From: Myxococcales bacterium
GTDB lineage: Bacteria; Myxococcota; UBA727; VGSZ01
Length of the DNA stretch: 49,710 nt
NCBI GenBank assembly: GCA_023248635.1
Contig: JAHFED010000026.1
Span: 1-49,710 of the forward strand
Direction: 5' to 3'
Shown: piece after piece, positions 33,957 through 42,784 of the stretch
How positions within the stretch are numbered: position 1 is the first letter of the stretch
Layout of the letters: each line of letters begins with the position of its first letter
Notes under the pieces: generated by a model
What the model saw: the letters and a program-made list of their open reading frames with translations, nothing else
What the model was told of the DNA's origin: nothing
The model's database searches: none
Made by a program: the position numbers and the translations under genes

Positions 33957-34962
33957 GGTCCGTTCCGTCTTCTGAGGGCGCCGGCTTCGCCTTGTCGTCG
34001 CAGCAGGCGCGGGCGGCGTCGAGGGGGCGCCATTCGATGGTCGCGTGCACGATGCCCAGCGCGTGCTCGAGCTCGTCGCGCACCTCGTCGGCCACCACCA
34101 CCAGCTTCTGTAGATCGAGCACGTCGGTGGTCAACACGAAGCTGGCCATGGTTTCGCCGTCGTCGAGGTTCCAGGCATGCAGGCCGACGACGTCTTTGAT
34201 CTCGGGCCGGGCCCGCAGCCGCTCACGCACCTTGGCGAGATCCAGCCCCCGCGGGGCCCGCTCCAAGAGGATCTGCACCACGTCCCGCAGCAGGGGCAGC
34301 GCGCTGCCAGCGACGACGACGGCGACGACAATGGAGGCGACGGCGTCGATGAGCAACGGTCCACCCAACAACAAGGTCGCGCCGGCGACGATGGCAGCGA
34401 CGGATCCCAAGGCGTCGCCGAGCATGTGCACCAGCGCCCCGCGCGTGTTCACCCCGCGATCGCCCGAGCGGTGCAACCACCAGGCAGCGACCAGGTTCAC
34501 CACCAACCCCGCCGCAGCCGTGAGGAGCACCGGCGCACCCGGCACCACCGGCGGCGCCTGCAGGCGATCGACCGCTTCGACGACGATGACGACAGCGGCT
34601 CCCAGCGAAAGCACCGCGTTCACCAGGCCCCCGAGCACCGCCACCCGCCCATGCCCAAAGGTCGCGTCGTCGCTGCGAGGCTGCAGCCGCACGGTCGCCG
34701 CCGCGAAGGCCACCACCAGGGCGATGACGTCGGTGAGCATGTGCACCGCGTCAGAGAGCAGAACCAGCGATCCCGTGACGACGCCAACCCCAGCTTCGAC
34801 GACGAAGAAGACGCCGTTGAGCGCCAGCGCCACCAGCAAAGCGTGGCGGCCCAGGGCCCTCAGGTCGTGCGTGTGCCCGTGGCCGTCGTCGTGCGAGTGA
34901 TCGTGGCCCTGGGCACCGTGATCATGATCGTGGTGTTCGTGGGGGTGATCGTGGCCCGACAT
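33925..34962 (-). CDS. Cation diffusion facilitator (Zn/Co/Cd efflux, CzcD/ZitB-like)
   Basis: Inner-membrane metal/H+ antiporter of 345 residues. A His-rich cytosolic N-terminus (about 1-32, with repeated HDH/DHS units) is followed by six membrane helices. The helix 2 and 5 metal sites HxxxD (SDAVHMLTDVIAL) and HxxxD (LVHMLGDALGS) are present. The cytoplasmic ferredoxin-like C-terminal domain has LHAWNLDDGETMASFVL and ends with a further CCDD/His tail (VHATIEWRP, DHDPDRHQ). It exports Zn(II) and possibly Co or Cd. ATG 34962 begins MSGHDH. The His-rich start and tail suggest metal sensing. Confidence 0.95.
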   Translation of the reverse strand: MSGHDHPHEHHDHDHGAQGHDHSHDDGHGHTHDLRALGRHALLVALALNGVFFVVEAGVGVVTGSLVLLSDAVHMLTDVIALVVAFAAATVRLQPRSDDATFGHGRVAVLGGLVNAVLSLGAAVVIVVEAVDRLQAPPVVPGAPVLLTAAAGLVVNLVAAWWLHRSGDRGVNTRGALVHMLGDALGSVAAIVAGATLLLGGPLLIDAVASIVVAVVVAGSALPLLRDVVQILLERAPRGLDLAKVRERLRARPEIKDVVGLHAWNLDDGETMASFVLTTDVLDLQKLVVVADEVRDELEHALGIVHATIEWRPLDAARACCDDKAKPAPSEDGTDHDPDRHQSAA

Positions 34963-34972
34963 GCCCAAAAGC

Positions 34973-37114
34973 CTAGCGACTCGGCGTGCGCAAGAGGTGC
35001 GTCAGCCAGATGGTGCCAAAGATGTCGACGCCCACCATGCCCTCGGGGCTGTGGCTGAGGGCGTTGAGCGGCCAGAGACTGCGCCGGGGTCCGACGACGA
35101 CGGGGGCGGCGAGCTGGCAACCCGCGGCGTGTTCGAGAGTGAAAAAGGCGCCGCTTTTGCCGCTCCCCAGCAGGGTACCGTCCGGCAGCACCACCAAGAC
35201 GTTGACCTCGCCATCCCCCAGCCCAGAGGTCAAAACAGGCAGGCCGCCATTTTCGACGAAGACGACGCCGGTGGTGTCTCGGCTGCCGCCGCCCTGGTTG
35301 CCGAGGTAGGCGCAGTCGCCGTCGACCAGCGGTTCCGACACGACGTCACCGAAGTTCACGGCGGCGAAGTCAGCGATCAGGGCCGGCGCCGAGGACGCGT
35401 CCAGCCGCATCACGCCCTTGTGCGCGCTCACGATCAGCTCGTCGCCCAGCTTCGCCACGCCAGCGAGGTCACCGATGGCGGCCGTGAGGCCCCCCAGCTC
35501 GGTGGGCGGCGTGCAAGCGGGGGAATTGGCCGTGAGTGTGCAGTGCACGACCTTGAGTTCATCGACGTTGTCGTAGCCGACGACCCACAGGTCGCTGTCC
35601 GACTGCGCAGCTACCACCGCAAAGCCACCGCTGCTGGCTTGGACGCCGCTGAGCACTGCCTCACCGGGCCCCCCCCCGAGGTCGATCGGAATGAGACTCC
35701 CGTCGGTGGCGACGCCAATGGCCGTTCCTGCGCCCGTCGAAAACAACGACGACAACGCCGGCACGGTTCCGGGCACGGGCGTGCCGACGATGGTCGTGCC
35801 GTTGAGCCCGAGTTGGATCAGCCCCTGCGGACCCGAGGCCCAGGCCAGTCCATCAACGACGAAGATCTTGCGGAGGTTGGCGTCGATGAAGGGCTCGAGC
35901 CCGCCGGGCGCGACCTGCGCACTCGGCGCGGCCACCAGATCGTTGCCGGCGTCGAAGGCGCTGATCACGCCCCCGCCCGAGAGCACCCAAAGCACGCCAG
36001 CGCCGTCGACGTCGAGATCGAGCACCCCCGGCAACATGAAGCCCGTGGGCGAAGGCGCAAAACGGTCCCCCGCGCGACAGCGGGCCACCAGCTGGCCACT
36101 GCGACCAGCCAGGGCCGTGACGTCGCCCTCGGACGCGATGGCATTCATGGCCCCAAAGACTCCGGAGACCGTGGGCACCTGCATGCCCCAAGGGATGAAG
36201 TCCGCGCCAGCGACGGTGACCTCGGCCTCGCTGCAGTCAGCGACGTCTTCGGCGCTCAAGCTCGCGACCATGACCCCCGAGGCGACGACCACCAGCGGGT
36301 TGCTCGCGTTGCCAACGACCTCGGCAAAGGGCGCGTGGCTGGTCAGCTGCCCGGTCGCGTCGATGGCGACGAGGTCGCCGGCGGTGGAAAGGACAACGAC
36401 GGCGGCGTCGGCGGGGGCGGCGGCGTCGAAGCGGCGGGCCAGACCAAAGCGCGCGCCCTGGGGCGTCGTGAAGCCGAGCGAGGGGCGCGCCAGTCCCGCG
36501 CTGCTGCCCGACGTGAACTCCTCGAAGGTGCCCAGCACGGCCAGGACCTCGACGGGCTCGTTGGCGTCGTCGAGATTTGGGGGGCTGCTGGTGATGGTGA
36601 CGAGGTCATCGTCGGCGTTGCGGAACACGGTCATGCCAGCGACGTTGCTCGCACCGCGGCTCACCACGAAGGAGCCTGGAATGATGTCGCCGCTTTCGTT
36701 CAAGCGGCCCAAACAGCGTGTGTCCTCGACGTAGGAGACCACGAGCGCCCGACCGCTCGGAGAGACGTCGATGGCCACGGGTTCATTGACGGTGGCACAA
36801 GCCTCGACGCGGTCCTGGTCGACACCCAGGGGCGCTACCGTGACGCGGAAGGAGACCAGCGCGTTGGTGCTGTCGACGCCGTAGAGGCGATCCACCGTCG
36901 ATGACGTTGTCAGCACCTTGATCGGTTCCCCGACGTCGCGCAGCGGAACCCAGGGCTGTTCCGGCAGCTCCTCGCACGGGAGCAGCTCGCCTTCGCCTTC
37001 GCCTTCGCCTTCGCCTTCACCTTCGCCTTCGCCTTCGGGGACGGGCAAGGCATTGAAATCCGGCAGACAGCCCACACCCATCCACAACAAAAATAGCGGA
37101 AAGATGGACCGCAT
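34973..37114 (-). CDS. Large lipoprotein with acidic Gly-Glu spacer and beta-propeller-like repeats
   Basis: Exported protein of 713 residues with lipobox GVGC (Cys16), then an (EG)n spacer at about residues 27-44. The rest is rich in short beta-strand phrases (VVVLSTAGDLVAIDATG, GVLWVLSGGGVISAFDAG, LWVVGYDNVDELKVVHC, GVMRLDASSAPALIADFA) that suggest a beta-propeller. No blade consensus was confirmed. The start ATG shares a base with the stop of the upstream gene (TGATG), so the pair is coupled. Function unknown; possibly a surface or secreted scaffold. Confidence 0.82.
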   Translation of the reverse strand: MRSIFPLFLLWMGVGCLPDFNALPVPEGEGEGEGEGEGEGEGELLPCEELPEQPWVPLRDVGEPIKVLTTSSTVDRLYGVDSTNALVSFRVTVAPLGVDQDRVEACATVNEPVAIDVSPSGRALVVSYVEDTRCLGRLNESGDIIPGSFVVSRGASNVAGMTVFRNADDDLVTITSSPPNLDDANEPVEVLAVLGTFEEFTSGSSAGLARPSLGFTTPQGARFGLARRFDAAAPADAAVVVLSTAGDLVAIDATGQLTSHAPFAEVVGNASNPLVVVASGVMVASLSAEDVADCSEAEVTVAGADFIPWGMQVPTVSGVFGAMNAIASEGDVTALAGRSGQLVARCRAGDRFAPSPTGFMLPGVLDLDVDGAGVLWVLSGGGVISAFDAGNDLVAAPSAQVAPGGLEPFIDANLRKIFVVDGLAWASGPQGLIQLGLNGTTIVGTPVPGTVPALSSLFSTGAGTAIGVATDGSLIPIDLGGGPGEAVLSGVQASSGGFAVVAAQSDSDLWVVGYDNVDELKVVHCTLTANSPACTPPTELGGLTAAIGDLAGVAKLGDELIVSAHKGVMRLDASSAPALIADFAAVNFGDVVSEPLVDGDCAYLGNQGGGSRDTTGVVFVENGGLPVLTSGLGDGEVNVLVVLPDGTLLGSGKSGAFFTLEHAAGCQLAAPVVVGPRRSLWPLNALSHSPEGMVGVDIFGTIWLTHLLRTPSR

Positions 37115-37869
37115 CACTCACCACCCGCAATCAGGTCGACGCCGACGACGACGACGCTGACCGCGCCAATGATGGCACCAGCAATCCAGCAACCCACAGC
37201 AATGTTGTTGGTATTTGATCCGTCCTCTTGCGCTTTCGAGCGGATCCCCTCTGCGTCTTGCACGTCGGGCGCGCCCAGTGCGGACTTGGCGTCTTCGAAG
37301 GTCTGAAGAGAGAGGGTCGCCGCATAGGCGCCGACGGCGCCGAGGGCCACGCCGACGCCCAACCCGATGCCGCCGCCCACCAGCCAGGGAGAGGGCCCGC
37401 CCTCGGAGAAGAGCTCGTCGACGGCGCCGTTGACGGTGGGCAGCAGTCCCTCTGGAGAATCGCCGTGGCTCTCGCGCACCACGCGCGCCAATACACTCAA
37501 GGTCGCGCGCTCGGTGCGGGTGAGGGACAAGACCCAAGTGTCGCCGACGCGGCCGAGCTGTCCGGACACGATCTGGGGAGCATCGAGAGCGCCGGCGACC
37601 TCGACGGCACAAGACATTTCACCGCTGCATCCCGCGGCCTGGCGCGTGGCTTCGACATCGAGGATGGATTGGACGTCGCGGCCACCGATGACGTCGAAGG
37701 AGCTGCGGTGATCGCGGGCCGAAGCCAGCAATCGATCGTCGAACAAGGCGACCACCGCGCGGTCGGCCCCAGCACCGGTGGCGAGGGGAGCGACAAAAAC
37801 GCGCACGCCGGCGGCGCGGGCGTCGACGACGGCGCAGCAGGCCACCAGAAAGACAAAGCGCTCGAACAT
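37114..37869 (-). CDS. Exported protein with TolB N-terminal/CsgG-like domain
   Basis: Protein of 251 residues. After a signal peptide (FERFVFLVACCAVVDARA), residues about 22-135 (VRVFVAPLATGAGADRAVVALFDDRLLASA, CSGEMSCAVEVAGALDAPQIVSGQLGRVGDTWVLSLTR) resemble a domain family common in myxobacteria, related to the TolB N-terminal/CsgG fold. A Gly-rich helical segment (about 165-195) and a second hydrophobic run (about 225-250) follow, so it is probably anchored. GGGAG lies upstream of ATG 37869. It overlaps the downstream lipoprotein by one base, suggesting a shared envelope role. Confidence 0.78.
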   Translation of the reverse strand: MFERFVFLVACCAVVDARAAGVRVFVAPLATGAGADRAVVALFDDRLLASARDHRSSFDVIGGRDVQSILDVEATRQAAGCSGEMSCAVEVAGALDAPQIVSGQLGRVGDTWVLSLTRTERATLSVLARVVRESHGDSPEGLLPTVNGAVDELFSEGGPSPWLVGGGIGLGVGVALGAVGAYAATLSLQTFEDAKSALGAPDVQDAEGIRSKAQEDGSNTNNIAVGCWIAGAIIGAVSVVVVGVDLIAGGE

Positions 37870-38038
37870 GAACACAACTCCCTACACGCGCGGGAGCCAC
37901 TGTCCCAGAGGGTCCTCGATCTCGCTCGTGCCAGCGTCACCGCCGCTCGCTCGTTACTCTTGACGAAGGTGATGCTCGAGACGCGCCGCTCGCAGCGTCG
38001 ATGTTCCAGAGGCTGGCGCGTCTGACAGGGGTGACCCA

Positions 38039-38857
38039 ATGCTCCCAGCGCTCTTGCTTCTCTCCGTGTCCATGGGCGCTCCGGCCCAAGCTGCATCCTC
38101 CTGCCCCCAAGCTGCATCCTCCGGTCTGCGCGCCGAGTTCATGGGCGCGCAGGCCTCCGGCCCCCGAGCTGCATCCTCCGGCCCGCGCGCCGAGTTCATG
38201 GGCGCGCAGGCCTCCGGCCCCCAAGCTGCATCCTCCGGCCCGCGCGCCGAGTTCATGGGCGCGCAGGCCTCCGGCCCCCAAGCTGCATCCTCCGGCCCGC
38301 GCGCCGACTCCGTCGCCGTCGACCCAACCTTCCCCGGTGGCCGAGCCCGGGGGCTGTCGGCCCAACCCGCCGCTCGCTTCACGCCCTCCGGCTTCCTGCA
38401 GATGTTCGTCGCCGGCGTAATGCCCACCCCCGACGGACACACGCTGGTGCTCGTCAACCCCGACGAAGAAGTGCTCCTGCCCGTCGGAGTCGGCCTTCCA
38501 GAAGCCGTCAGCATCTATGGGCGGCTGGAACACAAGACCGCGCCGCAGCCCTTGACCCACGATCTGCTCGACAACGTCGTCGAAGCCCTGGGGGCTGAGG
38601 TCATCCGCGTGCAGATCGACGATCTCAAAGATGGGGTCTTCATCGGCAGCGTGTTCTTGCGGGGCCGCGACGGCAAAGAGCTGGTGGCTCTCGACGCCCG
38701 GGCCTCCGACGCCGTCGCCATCGCCCTCTCGGCCCACGCGCCCATCTTCGTCGCCCGCAGCGTGGTCGAGCGCGCCGCCCTCACCGCCGACGATCTCGAG
38801 AACCTGCCTTCGCCCTCGGAGCCGCCCCACGCCGCGGCGCGGACCTTCGAGCTCTGA
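38039..38857 (+). CDS. Secreted bifunctional-nuclease-domain (DUF151/BFN) protein with N-terminal repeats
   Basis: Predicted 272-residue product. A signal peptide MLPALLLLSVSMGAPAQA is followed by about three and a half in-frame 19-residue repeats (AASSGPRAEFMGAQASGPQ type, residues ~25-90). The C-terminal ~150 residues form the BFN/DUF151 domain: FLQMFVAGVMPTPDGHTLVLVN, LLPVGVGLPEAVSIYGRL, VQIDDLKDGVFIGSVFLR and LDARASDAVAIALSAHAPIF. The domain is usually intracellular and in plants was reported to have nuclease activity; the biochemical role in bacteria is unclear. Export and a repeat-bearing linker are unusual. Start 38039 is taken because it yields the signal peptide. The repeats contain in-frame ATGs that could give shorter products. 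Confidence 0.85.
   Translation: MLPALLLLSVSMGAPAQAASSCPQAASSGLRAEFMGAQASGPRAASSGPRAEFMGAQASGPQAASSGPRAEFMGAQASGPQAASSGPRADSVAVDPTFPGGRARGLSAQPAARFTPSGFLQMFVAGVMPTPDGHTLVLVNPDEEVLLPVGVGLPEAVSIYGRLEHKTAPQPLTHDLLDNVVEALGAEVIRVQIDDLKDGVFIGSVFLRGRDGKELVALDARASDAVAIALSAHAPIFVARSVVERAALTADDLENLPSPSEPPHAAARTFEL
38111..38308 (+). repeat. 57-bp tandem repeat, about 3.5 units, in the DUF151 gene
   Basis: Units start at 38111, 38168, 38225 and 38282 with the core GCTGCATCCTCCGG. The first three are full and nearly identical. The fourth ends after GCGCGCCGA, and a partial unit precedes 38111. Length is a multiple of 3, so copy number changes keep frame. No spacers, so it is not CRISPR. Confidence 0.95.
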
Positions 38858-38946
38858 CGGTCGCTTCAGCGAGAAGCCGGCCGAGGGACCCATGAGCCGC
38901 TCTGGCTTTCGACTTGTGATCGACGTCGCAGTACGGTGCGTCCCGT

Positions 38947-40257
38947 ATGCGCGCCTACGACATCATCCAGAAAAAACGAGACGGCGGCGTCGTCGACGAA
39001 GACCAACTGCGCTTCTTGATCGACGGACTGCTCTCGGGCTTGGTCTCTGACTACCAGCTCACCGCGTTTTTGATGGCCGTCTACTTCCGCGGCATGAACG
39101 AGGGCGAAGTCACCGCCCTCACGAGGGTCATGCTGCACTCCGGCATCGTCGTCGACCTCGCTGGGGTCAGAGGGATCAAGGTCGACAAACACTCCACCGG
39201 CGGCGTGGGCGACAAGATCTCTCTGCCACTCGCTCCGGCTGTCGCCGCCTGTGGGGTGCCGGTGCCGATGATCAGCGGGCGCGGTCTCGGGCACACGGGT
39301 GGCACCCTCGACAAGCTCGAGAGCATCCCCGGTTTTCGCGTCGACCTTCCCCTGCCGGACTACCAGCGCTTGGTGCGCGAGGTCGGCTGCTGCTTGATCG
39401 GCCAGACCAAGGAGGTGGCTCCGGCGGACAAGCGCCTCTACGCATTGCGCGATGTGACCGCGACGGTGGACTGCATCCCCCTCATCGCCAGCTCGATCAT
39501 GTCCAAGAAGCTGGCCGAGGGCATCGACGCCCTGGTCCTCGACGTCAAAGTGGGCAGCGGCGCCTTCATGAAGACGACGACGTCGGCGCGGCAGCTGGCC
39601 CAGACCATGGTCGCCATCGGGGCCGGCATGGGCAAGCGCATGGTGGCGCGCTTGACCGCGATGGACGAGCCCATCGGCCGCTTCGTCGGCAACGCCCTCG
39701 AGGTCAAAGAGTCCCTGGACGTGCTGGAAGGAAAAGGCCCCAAAGACACCGTCGCACTGACCGTCGAGCTCGGTGCCGAGATGCTGGTGCTTGGTGGGGT
39801 GGCCAAAGACATCGACGACGGCCGGGTCCGCATCGCGCGTTGCCTGCAAGACGGCAGCGCCCGGGAGCGCTTTGGAAGAATCATCGAGGCCCAACACGGC
39901 GATCGCCGCGTGCTCGACGATCGCTCCTTGCTGCCCGCTGCGCCCGGACGCCTCGACGTCAAAGCCGCCCGCAAGGGTCGCGTGGTCGCCGTCGACAGCG
40001 AAGGGGTCGGCATCGCCTCGATGGTGCTCGGGGGCGGTCGGGCCCGCGCTGAAGATCGGGTCGATCACCGCGTGGGCCTCGAGATTCACGTGCGCCTCGG
40101 CGACGTCGTCGAGGCCGGCCAGCCCCTGGTCACCCTGCACCACGCAGACGTCGGCGTCGACGACGCCGTCGCTCGCATCCAGAGGGCCTACGTCGTCGAC
40201 GACCGCGGCCTTTCCGTCACGCCTGCCGCCCTGTTCGGGGAGCGCATCGCCTCATGA
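38947..40257 (+). CDS. deoA: Thymidine/pyrimidine-nucleoside phosphorylase
   Basis: Cytoplasmic phosphorylase of 436 residues (family 430-440) that splits pyrimidine (deoxy)nucleosides with phosphate into base and (deoxy)ribose-1-phosphate. It begins MRAYDIIQKKRDGG, the family start. The signature KHSTGGVGDKIS spans 81-92. GRGLGHTGGTLDKLESIPG, IASSIMSKKLAEGIDALVLDVKVGSGAFM and the C-terminal barrel-hammerhead part (VGIASMVLGGGRARAEDRVDHRVG) are all present. It overlaps the nucleoside transporter by 4 bases (ATGA). Pyrimidine-specific versus thymidine-specific cannot be decided by eye. Confidence 0.95.
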   Translation: MRAYDIIQKKRDGGVVDEDQLRFLIDGLLSGLVSDYQLTAFLMAVYFRGMNEGEVTALTRVMLHSGIVVDLAGVRGIKVDKHSTGGVGDKISLPLAPAVAACGVPVPMISGRGLGHTGGTLDKLESIPGFRVDLPLPDYQRLVREVGCCLIGQTKEVAPADKRLYALRDVTATVDCIPLIASSIMSKKLAEGIDALVLDVKVGSGAFMKTTTSARQLAQTMVAIGAGMGKRMVARLTAMDEPIGRFVGNALEVKESLDVLEGKGPKDTVALTVELGAEMLVLGGVAKDIDDGRVRIARCLQDGSARERFGRIIEAQHGDRRVLDDRSLLPAAPGRLDVKAARKGRVVAVDSEGVGIASMVLGGGRARAEDRVDHRVGLEIHVRLGDVVEAGQPLVTLHHADVGVDDAVARIQRAYVVDDRGLSVTPAALFGERIAS

Positions 40258-41780
40258 AGCTCGTGTTCGTCGCCGTCTTGGCCTTGCTGCTTTTTTCCAC
40301 CTTGGTCCGCGCCGACGTCGACGCCGGCAGTGCGGTCCCCGCCGTCGACGCTGGCACCGCCGCCGCGTCCGAACTGGGTCCGCCGCCCCCGCCGCTGGCG
40401 ACGCCGCCAGCCCTTGCCGCGCCGACGCACGAGAAGCTCAAGCTCAACGCCGGCCAGATCGATCAGACCACCGGTGGACGCGCCCGCTGCCTGCTCGGCG
40501 CCTTCGCCATGATCGCTGTCGCCTTCGCCTGCTCCGAGGACCGCAAGCGCGTTCCCTGGCGTCTGGTCGCCGTCGGCAGCGCCATGCAGCTGGTCTTTGC
40601 CCTGCTGGTGCTCAAGACCGGCGCTGGACGCACCGTGTTCGGCGTGTGCAACGACGCCGTCAACGCTGCCTTGGGCTTCTCGACTGCTGGCGCGCGCTTC
40701 TTGTTTGGGAATCTGGTCGACATGAGCGTGCCCGTCGGAGACACCCTGGGAAACGGCGGAGCGACGTCGGTGGTTCTGGAGCCGAAGTTCTGGGCGACCA
40801 CGGGGGGCTTCATCGCCTTCAACGTGTTGCCCACCATCTTGTTCTTCTCGGCGGTGATGGCCCTGCTGTACCACCTGGGCGTCATGCAGATCGCGGTGCG
40901 CGGCATCGCCTTCGTGATGCAAAGAACCATGGGGACGTCGGGGGCCGAGACCATGTCGGTGGCCAGCAACATCTTCCTCGGTCAAACCGAAGCGCCGTTG
41001 CTGATCAAGCCCTACCTCGAGAAAATGACGCGCAGTGAGCTGATGGCGGTGATGGTCGCCGGCTTCGCCACCGTCGCTGGCGGAGTGATGGCGGCCTACG
41101 TTGGCATGTTGCGCGAGAGCTTCGACGACATCGCTGGTCACCTGCTCGCCGCCAGCGTGATGGGAGCGCCGGCGTCGTTGGTCATGGCCAAGATCATGAT
41201 TCCCGAGAAAGAGACGCCCGAGACCATGGGCCAGCAGTCGGTGCAGCTGCCCAAGATCGACGCCAACGTCCTCGACGCGGTCGCCCGCGGCACTTCTGAG
41301 GGGCTCACGCTGGCGCTCAACGTCGGCGCCATGCTCATCGCTTTCACCGCCATCATCGCCATGATCAACGCCACCCTGGGCCTCTCCGTCGACATCGGCC
41401 TGCCGGTGGTCTCGCTCGAAAAGATCTTCGGCATCGTCGGCGCGCCGGTGGCCTTCGTGCTCGGCGTGCCCTGGGACGACGCCGTCACCGTCGGCGGCCT
41501 CATCGGCACCAAGACCGTGGTCAACGAATTCGTTGCCTACCAGCAGCTCGCGGGCTTGCTGCACGTGCCGGGGAGCTTTCAGCACAGCACCAGCGTCGTC
41601 ATCGCGACCTATGCTCTGTGCGGTTTTTCGAACTTTGCGTCCATCGGCATTCAGATCGGTGGCATCGCGGCCATGGCTCCCGGACGGCGCGCCGACGTCG
41701 CGGCCCTCGGTTTGAAGGCCATGTTCTGCGGCAGCCTCGCGACCTTTCAGACCGCAGCCATCGCGGCAATGGTCTTGTGA
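40254..41780 (+). CDS. nupC: Concentrative nucleoside transporter (NupC/CNT family)
   Basis: Inner-membrane Na+ or H+ nucleoside symporter of 508 residues, longer than usual (about 400-420). The extra is an N-terminal signal-like helix (MKLVFVAVLALLLFSTLVRA) and a Pro/Ala-rich 40-residue stretch before the family core. Core motifs are GTSGAETMSVASNIFLGQTEAPLLIKPYL, the downstream GFATVAGGVMAAYV and NEFVAYQQLA, plus GFSNFASIGIQIGG. It imports substrates for the phosphorylases encoded on either side. It overlaps deoA (ATGA), with the hydrolase 7 bases downstream. Confidence 0.95.
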   Translation: MKLVFVAVLALLLFSTLVRADVDAGSAVPAVDAGTAAASELGPPPPPLATPPALAAPTHEKLKLNAGQIDQTTGGRARCLLGAFAMIAVAFACSEDRKRVPWRLVAVGSAMQLVFALLVLKTGAGRTVFGVCNDAVNAALGFSTAGARFLFGNLVDMSVPVGDTLGNGGATSVVLEPKFWATTGGFIAFNVLPTILFFSAVMALLYHLGVMQIAVRGIAFVMQRTMGTSGAETMSVASNIFLGQTEAPLLIKPYLEKMTRSELMAVMVAGFATVAGGVMAAYVGMLRESFDDIAGHLLAASVMGAPASLVMAKIMIPEKETPETMGQQSVQLPKIDANVLDAVARGTSEGLTLALNVGAMLIAFTAIIAMINATLGLSVDIGLPVVSLEKIFGIVGAPVAFVLGVPWDDAVTVGGLIGTKTVVNEFVAYQQLAGLLHVPGSFQHSTSVVIATYALCGFSNFASIGIQIGGIAAMAPGRRADVAALGLKAMFCGSLATFQTAAIAAMVL

Positions 41781-41787
41781 GCTGCCC

Positions 41788-42771
41788 ATGACGTCGTCGT
41801 CTCCCTCGTCTGCTGCTCCGCCCACCACCTCCGGCCGTCGCCTCGTCATCGGCTTCGTGGTCGTGCTGCTGCTTCTCGCGGCTTTTCTCTGCTCGGGCAT
41901 CGCCACCGGGCTGCTCTTTCAACTCAGCATGGGCGCCGAGCGCGGAGCAGCCGGGCTGCAAGAAGACGAAGTCGTCGTCGATGGCGTGGCTTTGAAGGTG
42001 CTGACCAGACCGGGTGCACCGGGGGCGCCCACCGCGCTTTTGATCCACGGCTTTGCCGCGGACAAAGACAACTGGACCCGCTTTTCCAAATGGGTGCCGA
42101 CGACCTGGCGGCTGGTGGTCCCCGATCTGGCAGGCTTCGGCGACAGCGAGCACCGCCTCGACGTGCACCACGACATCCGGGCCCAGACCGAGCGGGTGCA
42201 CCAGTTGCTGGTCGCCGAAAACAGCGGCCCCGTCGTCGTCGTCGGCAATTCGATGGGCGGCCACATCGCGTCGGCCTTGGCGTTGCTGCACCCCCAAGAT
42301 GTGCGCGGGCTGGTGTTGATCGACGCCGCCGGCGTCACCCCCCCAGAGCTGAGCGAAGTGCAAAAGGCCTTCGCCGCCGGCAAGAACCCCTTGGTCGTCG
42401 AGGACGTCGCCGACTTCGACCGCCTCTTGGCTTTGATCTTCGTGACCCCGCCCGAGGTGCCGCGCCCGGTGAAGACCTTCTTCGCCGAACGCGCCGCGAA
42501 GGCCCGGGAGTTCAACGAGCACATCTTCGCCGAGTTCCTCGAGCGCCCCTTCCTCCTCGACGGCAGGCTCGGCGACATCCACGCCCCCACGCTGGTGATT
42601 TGGGGCGAAAACGATCGCGTGTTGCTCCCCAGCGCCGCCAAGGTCTTCGTCGACGGCATCCCCGGGGCCACCCTGAGCCTGATGCCCCACACCGGACACG
42701 CGCCGATGATCGAGCATCCCGAAGAGACGGCCCGCCTGGTGACCGACTTCGTCGCCTCGCTTCCGCATTGA
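41788..42771 (+). CDS. Membrane-anchored alpha/beta hydrolase
   Basis: Serine hydrolase of 327 residues. An N-terminal membrane helix (about 19-45) anchors an alpha/beta fold. The catalytic triad is Ser155 (GNSMGG), Asp276 (GENDR) and His304 (HTGHAP), and the oxyanion HGFAADKDNW is at about 85-95. The sequence resembles monoacylglycerol-lipase/esterase-type members; the substrate is unknown. It is part of the deoA-nupC-hydrolase-punA run (7 bases after nupC, 13 bases before punA), and its nucleoside relevance is unclear. Confidence 0.9.
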   Translation: MTSSSPSSAAPPTTSGRRLVIGFVVVLLLLAAFLCSGIATGLLFQLSMGAERGAAGLQEDEVVVDGVALKVLTRPGAPGAPTALLIHGFAADKDNWTRFSKWVPTTWRLVVPDLAGFGDSEHRLDVHHDIRAQTERVHQLLVAENSGPVVVVGNSMGGHIASALALLHPQDVRGLVLIDAAGVTPPELSEVQKAFAAGKNPLVVEDVADFDRLLALIFVTPPEVPRPVKTFFAERAAKAREFNEHIFAEFLERPFLLDGRLGDIHAPTLVIWGENDRVLLPSAAKVFVDGIPGATLSLMPHTGHAPMIEHPEETARLVTDFVASLPH

Positions 42772-42784
42772 GGAACCTGCACCA

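Noticed and set aside
34961-36904. 647-codon plus-strand open frame
   Set aside because: Antisense to the 713-residue lipoprotein. It has no signal peptide or recognisable domain.
38111-38308. CRISPR array
   Set aside because: 57-bp units are directly contiguous without spacers and are in frame within a coding region. No cas genes.
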